Notes under the pieces: model-generated
Databases searched by the model: none
The model's input: the letters and a program-made list of their open reading frames with translations, nothing else
What the model was told of the DNA's origin: nothing
Assembly: GCA_963743595.1 (NCBI GenBank)
Contig: CAVURW010000182.1
Span: 1-10,464, forward strand
Direction of reading: 5' to 3'
Origin: CAVURW01 sp963743595
Lineage (GTDB): Bacteria; Verrucomicrobiota; Verrucomicrobiia; Methylacidiphilales; UBA1321
Length of the DNA stretch: 10,464 bases
Part shown: positions 6,582 through 10,464 of the stretch, piece by piece
Layout of the letters: every line of letters starts with the position of its first letter
Numbering within the stretch: position 1 is the stretch's first letter
Program-made: the position numbers and the translations under genes

Positions 6582-7169
6582 ATGCCCGAGCCCCTAGGCC
6601 CCTCAAAATCCAACTTCCACCTGGCAGCTGATCCGGCGTTAAGCCGCGTGCGTACGGAGATGGAAGCACTCGTCCGCAATTCCATTCGCTTGTGGCCGCA
6701 GCCGGGCAGTGACGACGATATTCCTATCGGCGCGAGTAAACTCGGCGGAATGCCGGACCTACAGCCGGATTTGGCTTGGCCAACATTCAAAATCGTCAAG
6801 AAACTTTACCGAGAGCGCGCACTACCGAAGGATGGAATTATTAGTCTGCCGTTCATCGGCCAATTCAATCTGGAGCAATTGGCCCAATACGACGCGGACC
6901 ACGTTCTGCCTAAAACGGGAATGCTGTACTTGTTCTTCTTCGATTTTCTTTATGCAGATGGCGATGATGGGTGGATGTTTGAGCCAGGAAAGATCCGAGC
7001 CCTCCACCATCACGTTGACATCGAGCTGCTAACACGACAGGAGCTACCTACTAATTTGCCAGGGGATCGTTCTGGCAATAGCGAGAAAGTTGAAGTCTAC
7101 ACCCCGTGTAGGCTCCAGTTTACCTCAGAGAGGATGTTGCCCCCCGGGGGAGGATTACTGGGGCCTTGA
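6582..7169 (+). CDS. DUF1963 (YwqG-like) protein, N-terminal part, frameshifted
   Basis: This frame gives 195 residues, of which about 1-187 read as a DUF1963/YwqG protein: IGASKLGGMPDLQPDLAWP (49-67), PFIGQFNLEQLAQYD (90-104) and LPKTGMLYLFFFDF (109-122) follow the family pattern of 'SKxGGxPDLP..WP', 'FLAQINL' and 'LP..G.LYFF'. The last residues (GGGLLGP, then stop) are out of frame. The rest of the family domain continues in the next frame at 7090..7494. Removing one base from the C6G5 run at 7140..7150 would join both parts into a 303-residue protein, about the usual size. The ATG at 6582 has GGAAGGA at 6563..6569, a good ribosome site at slightly long spacing (12 nt). The family is cytoplasmic and of unknown function. 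The gene is divergent from secA. Confidence 0.78.
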   Translation: MPEPLGPSKSNFHLAADPALSRVRTEMEALVRNSIRLWPQPGSDDDIPIGASKLGGMPDLQPDLAWPTFKIVKKLYRERALPKDGIISLPFIGQFNLEQLAQYDADHVLPKTGMLYLFFFDFLYADGDDGWMFEPGKIRALHHHVDIELLTRQELPTNLPGDRSGNSEKVEVYTPCRLQFTSERMLPPGGGLLGP

Positions 7170-7494
7170 AGAGCTGATGACACGTGCGGAGTACCACCAC
7201 TGGTGCGATCTCAACTACGAGTTTCGCCTGAAGAGAGATTCTCCCCACCACATGCTGGGTTACCCGGATCTCGGTAGTCACGGCCCTGAGGTCCCAGAGA
7301 AATTGTTCCCCATGGGGGATCTGAGCATGGAAGAAAGGGTCGCCCGCGGACAAGATCACCGATTACTCCTTCAACTGGAAGACACCATAGGGAACATCAT
7401 GGGGTTCGAGATCGGGCGAACTATTTATTTCTGCATGCGAAACCAGGATTTGCTCAGGGCTGATTTCAGTCGTGTCTGGGTGGACATCGAATAG
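7090..7494 (+). CDS. DUF1963 (YwqG-like) protein, C-terminal part, frameshifted
   Basis: This is the second half of the interrupted DUF1963 gene. Family-like sequence begins at about residue 18 (PPGEDYWGLEELM) and includes HHMLGYPDLGSHGPEV, RLLLQLEDTIGN and GRTIYFCMRNQDLLRADFSR, matching the 'HxLLGYPD', 'LLLQLDSD' and 'GRLYFWIRxxDLxxxDFSxVW' blocks of YwqG proteins. The first 17 residues from the ATG at 7090 are a shadow of the other frame. No ribosome site precedes that ATG, so independent translation is unlikely. Together with 6582..7169 this is best read as one gene, 6582..7494, with a one-base frameshift. Downstream are intergenic repeats and the convergent TPR gene. Confidence 0.75.
   Translation: MKSTPRVGSSLPQRGCCPPGEDYWGLEELMTRAEYHHWCDLNYEFRLKRDSPHHMLGYPDLGSHGPEVPEKLFPMGDLSMEERVARGQDHRLLLQLEDTIGNIMGFEIGRTIYFCMRNQDLLRADFSRVWVDIE
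7140..7150 (+). other. Frameshift site: C6G5 run in DUF1963 gene
   Basis: CCCCCCGGGGG marks the point where the family-like reading moves from the frame starting at 6582 to the +1 frame. With one C or G fewer the protein reads MLPPGEDYWGLEEL without interruption. The run is a classic site for replication slippage and for sequencing error. Confidence 0.75.
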
Positions 7495-7560
7495 TTTGAT
7501 GGTCGTGAATTGAAATGGATTGGAAATTGGAAACGACCACTTACAGGGTCGATTGCTCCT

Positions 7561-7655
7561 GGCACCAAAACCCAGGGTGCCTCGCTACGCTCGTTACCGC
7601 TGGGCTAAGTTATATCCGGCCCATTCGGCCTAGTGCCAGAAGACACTTGGCATCG
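7561..7655. repeat. Intergenic repeat with nested hairpins
   Basis: GGCACC (7561..7566) pairs with GGTGCC (7576..7581), and CCCAG (7571..7575) can alternatively pair with CTGGG (7600..7604). GGCCCATTCGGCC (7618..7630) has a 4-bp stem. TGCCA (7634..7638) pairs with TGGCA (7648..7652) around GAAGACACT. The string GCCTAG-GAAGACACTTG-TCGA is shared with 385..404; here TGCCA is inserted after GCCTAG, and GCA rather than CG precedes TCGA. It lies between the convergent DUF1963 and TPR genes, ending 5 bp from the TPR stop codon. A terminator or REP-like role is possible, but no T-tract is present. Confidence 0.6.
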
Positions 7656-7659
7656 ATAT

Positions 7660-10464
7660 CTAAGGGCTCGCGGCAGGTGTGGCGGGTGCCGGGCCGGTAC
7701 GAAGCGCCGCGCCTTTCGCCTTTTCCAGACCATCCTTGTAGAAGGTTGTTGTCGGGTACGCAGAGAGGCGGTCGAAGACGCTCTGCGCATTCACAAGATC
7801 TCCGGCGGCCAAATAGAGTCCCATGGCCAGGTAAAGGCCCTCGGCGCTCTCTTCTGGGGTGCCGGTGCTGAACAACGCATCGATTCTCTTATAAAAACGA
7901 GTCGCACAAACCGATGGCGTCTTCGGATCGCCGGTCGTCGTGAAGCCCTTCGCTTCCATCACGCGCCCTGCTCCCAGGAACGCCCGAGCCTTAAGCGGAT
8001 AATTCTTCCCGAGATCTTGCATCACGCTCGAATAGGTCGCGAAAGCATCATCCAGATGCCCAGTTTTCTCTTGAATCAGGCCGATGTCGAACTTAATCAC
8101 CAGAGCCTGGGAATACCATTGCGTGGCATCGTTCGTCATGGCTGCCATCTTATCGAACTCGGACTTGGCATCCACCCAACGGCTTTGACCGATGTAGGTG
8201 GAGGCGAAGCCGAAGCTTATGTCGGCCTGCGCGTAAACGTCGTCCGCTGCCGAAGCGGCTTTCAATTTATTGAGCGCTGCAATCGATTTATCGAACTGCT
8301 TTTGCGAATTGAGCAACGACACGTAACAGATCGTTTCGTCCCGAGTCAAATTGCCAGGTGAAGTCGCCATAATCGATTCGAACTTCGCCAGTGCTGCGGG
8401 GTAATCGTTGGGATTCGGCAGCCCATTTCGCTCCGTGAAAACGTTGGCCACTTGCGCCAATTTCATGTGCAGTTTCACGTCGGGCGAGTTCAGGCTATCG
8501 GCCCATTTATTCATTGCCGCCTCGATGTCGGTCTGATCCTTATAGATACCCTTATCGACACGGGTTTGCGCGACTTGCTTCAGCCCAGAAATGGCGTCGC
8601 CAACAGCCGCTACCTGAGTCGGGTAGGTATTGAGGGTGACCAGGTAGGCATCCTCGGCAGACTGCAAATCTTTCGTAATGAGATCGTGCTGATCATTCGG
8701 TAAATTTTGGGCTGCTGAGACCCACGCATCGCCGATTTTATTCTGCGTTGCCGAAGCGTCCTCTGGCTTCGGTCCCATCGTAAGCGCCGATTTATAGATT
8801 TCTACAGCCTTTTCAAACTCCTGCTTTTTAATGAGTAAATCGGCTACTAGCGCGGTAATGGGGCCCAGGTACTCCGTGCGTTGGGGCAGATTCTTCCGGA
8901 ACATATCTGCAGCGGCATTCATCGCCTCCACCTTTTCACGTTTACCATCCATTTGGATGACGTAGAACAAGGCAGCAGCCGCGATCTTATCGTTGGTAGT
9001 GGTCGTCGAGATTTTTTGCAAATCATCCAGGGCAGCATCGTCACCATTCGTGGCTAGTGAATCTTTCGCGATATCGAGAATCACCTTTACATTATCCGCA
9101 CCCTTTTCGGTCGGATATTTCTGAAGATACTCCTGGCAAAACGTGACGACGCTCGTGAGATCGGGCTTGTTTTGGTACAGGCCTATGATTTGCAGCAAGG
9201 CCTGCGGAGCAAGATCACCAGCCGAAGAATTATTCTTCACTTTCGTATAATCAGCGATAGCACCCTCCACGTCGCCTCGCGCAGTTTTGTTTCCGGCAGA
9301 AATCATCAGGAACTTGGGATCGTTGCCGCCACTGCCACCGGACATTTTCCTATCGAGGTCCTTCACCCGTTCCGGCTGCTTTAAATTATCCGTGGCCACC
9401 TGCGTTCCGAGTGCATAAGCTGCTTGTGAAAACGCACCTGTCGGTGATTCTGAAAGGCTTTCCAGGCACGCCTGAAACGCGTCTTCGTAGGCACCGCTGG
9501 CCTTGTACCGCGTCGCGGACTGTACGAGAACAAAGTCCAGCGTGTGATCCCCAGTATGCTTTTCTTGCCATACCTTTAGGCCGGCTTCGACCTGCTGTAG
9601 ATTCCCAGAATAGGCGTACGAGGTGGCGATCATCTGCTCGCATTGATCCTGCATTGTGGATGTAATGGCTTTGGCGTCCTCCAATTGGCGAATGATCGTG
9701 CGGACTTCATCGCCTTGGCTTAGCGCCAAAAAGCATTGCGCCTGGATCAACAGCAGGTTCACGGAGAAGTCGCCACTGGCTTTCAATTGTTCCACGCGAC
9801 CCGCTTCGACAGCGGCTAATTGGGCGGCCGCCTGATCTTTCAGGTTTTGATTCGCCTGGTGCCGCGCCGCCTCTACCAGAGCGGACTGCATCTGGATAAT
9901 CTCCAGGTACGGAATCACCGTCTTGGCATCCGCGAGCGTATCCTTAAAGCCATCCAGATTCTTAGGATCTTGGGCGGCTAGAACCGACTTCAGTTGGACC
10001 ACCTCAAAATGAGCCGTATTCGCCGCAGCGACCTCCGCCTTATCGATCGATTTCCACAGGTCAAAAGCTTGTTGGGCGGCAGCTTTCGCACCATCCATAT
10101 CCTTATTCTTCAAGCAGGTCTGGGCGTCCGTTGCGTAAACTTTTCCCAGAAAATCTTTGTAATCCGGCACCTTGGCGCTGTACCGATAACTCGCCAACAA
10201 CTGCTTCACGTCCGCGATTGTTTTCGTGCTGTCACCAAGCTGCGCGTAAATATTGGCTCGTTCAAACAGCACATTCTCGACGATTGGATCTTTGGGAAAA
10301 TCGGTCAGCAACGTGGTCAAGGTCGTAACGGCCTGCGCATACAAATCTTTCTTTTGATAATCCGAGGCAGTCTCGGCAACGCCCATCTGTGCAATGCCCA
10401 TAAACAGAAGGGCATTGGAACGAATCGGTCCACCCATGTCTGCGGCAGGTTTGCCGTCTTTCTT
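7660..10464 (-). CDS. Large tetratricopeptide-repeat protein, 5' end outside window
   Basis: The frame is open to the right edge (934 residues visible). An ATG at 10437 is preceded by nine more in-frame codons without a stop, and the sequence there already looks like repeat interior, so the true start is probably beyond the window. The protein is almost wholly helical, built from degenerate TPR-like helix pairs ending in the Y/F-P turn: YAQAVTTLTTLLTDFPKD near 10340, CQEYLQKYPTEKG near 9120, EFEKAVEIYKSAL near 8800, YPAALAKFESIMATSPGN near 8380 and DDAFATYSSVMQDLGKNYP near 8030. It ends in a Pro/Ala-rich tail (GPAPATPAASP). There is no enzymatic domain or membrane segment. TPR arrays mediate protein-protein contacts, and large ones in planctomycetes are often envelope-associated, but no signal peptide can be seen here. 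The specific role is unknown. The stop TAG is at 7660..7662. Confidence 0.9.
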   Translation of the reverse strand, partial: KKDGKPAADMGGPIRSNALLFMGIAQMGVAETASDYQKKDLYAQAVTTLTTLLTDFPKDPIVENVLFERANIYAQLGDSTKTIADVKQLLASYRYSAKVPDYKDFLGKVYATDAQTCLKNKDMDGAKAAAQQAFDLWKSIDKAEVAAANTAHFEVVQLKSVLAAQDPKNLDGFKDTLADAKTVIPYLEIIQMQSALVEAARHQANQNLKDQAAAQLAAVEAGRVEQLKASGDFSVNLLLIQAQCFLALSQGDEVRTIIRQLEDAKAITSTMQDQCEQMIATSYAYSGNLQQVEAGLKVWQEKHTGDHTLDFVLVQSATRYKASGAYEDAFQACLESLSESPTGAFSQAAYALGTQVATDNLKQPERVKDLDRKMSGGSGGNDPKFLMISAGNKTARGDVEGAIADYTKVKNNSSAGDLAPQALLQIIGLYQNKPDLTSVVTFCQEYLQKYPTEKGADNVKVILDIAKDSLATNGDDAALDDLQKISTTTTNDKIAAAALFYVIQMDGKREKVEAMNAAADMFRKNLPQRTEYLGPITALVADLLIKKQEFEKAVEIYKSALTMGPKPEDASATQNKIGDAWVSAAQNLPNDQHDLITKDLQSAEDAYLVTLNTYPTQVAAVGDAISGLKQVAQTRVDKGIYKDQTDIEAAMNKWADSLNSPDVKLHMKLAQVANVFTERNGLPNPNDYPAALAKFESIMATSPGNLTRDETICYVSLLNSQKQFDKSIAALNKLKAASAADDVYAQADISFGFASTYIGQSRWVDAKSEFDKMAAMTNDATQWYSQALVIKFDIGLIQEKTGHLDDAFATYSSVMQDLGKNYPLKARAFLGAGRVMEAKGFTTTGDPKTPSVCATRFYKRIDALFSTGTPEESAEGLYLAMGLYLAAGDLVNAQSVFDRLSAYPTTTFYKDGLEKAKGAALRTGPAPATPAASP

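Noticed and set aside
7140..7150. Programmed ribosomal frameshift in the DUF1963 gene
   Set aside because: I see no slippery heptamer of the usual kind, no stimulatory structure and no family precedent. An indel in the homopolymer is the simpler reading.
7633..8361. 242-codon plus-strand frame opposite the end of the TPR gene
   Set aside because: Its product is rich in Arg, Gly and His with no domain, it begins within the intergenic repeat, and it lies wholly opposite the well-supported TPR frame.

Overview
The window is a chromosomal housekeeping stretch, probably from a member of the Planctomycetota (a Gemmata- or Pirellula-like bacterium). This placement is an inference. It rests on a SecA enlarged by a helical insert in its preprotein-binding region, a DUF4912 protein with a C-terminal Ig-like domain, few clear Shine-Dalgarno sequences, a tRNA without an encoded CCA end, a large TPR protein, and short degenerate palindromic repeats in gene-free gaps. 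Base composition is moderate, somewhat above half G+C by eye. No mobile-element gene, integrase, CRISPR array or defence cassette is visible.

Layout, left to right. The left edge holds the last 97 codons of a probable GH29 alpha-L-fucosidase (+). A short gap with a palindromic repeat cluster separates it from a convergent DUF4912 protein gene (-, 453..1658). A gap of about 360 bp leads to a lone tRNA-Tyr(GUA) (+, 2023..2104). A hairpin-rich gap follows, and then the convergent operon secA-udg (-). In that operon secA (6357..3199) is transcribed first and a family-4-type uracil-DNA glycosylase gene (3186..2185) follows 12 bp later in the same reading frame. A good sigma70-type promoter (TTGCCA, 17 bp, TTTAAT on the minus strand, 6396..6424) sits just upstream of secA. 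Divergent from secA is a YwqG/DUF1963 gene (+, 6582..7494), split into two frames by what looks like one extra base in a C6G5 run. A repeat-bearing gap separates it from a very large TPR-rich protein gene (-, 7660..10464) that runs off the right edge.

How the genes relate. SecA is the ATPase motor of the general secretion pathway, and the fucosidase and TPR protein could be among its clients, but their signal peptides lie outside the window. The glycosylase is a base-excision repair enzyme probably co-transcribed with secA, with no obvious functional link. The other genes look like independent units.

I did not find a convincing undescribed multi-gene system. The points most worth a second look are the loss of one zinc-ligand cysteine in the SecA C-terminal motif, the homopolymer frameshift in the DUF1963 gene, the 12-bp minisatellite coding an (ETSN)n linker in the glycosylase, the in-frame secA-udg junction, and the dispersed intergenic repeat family.
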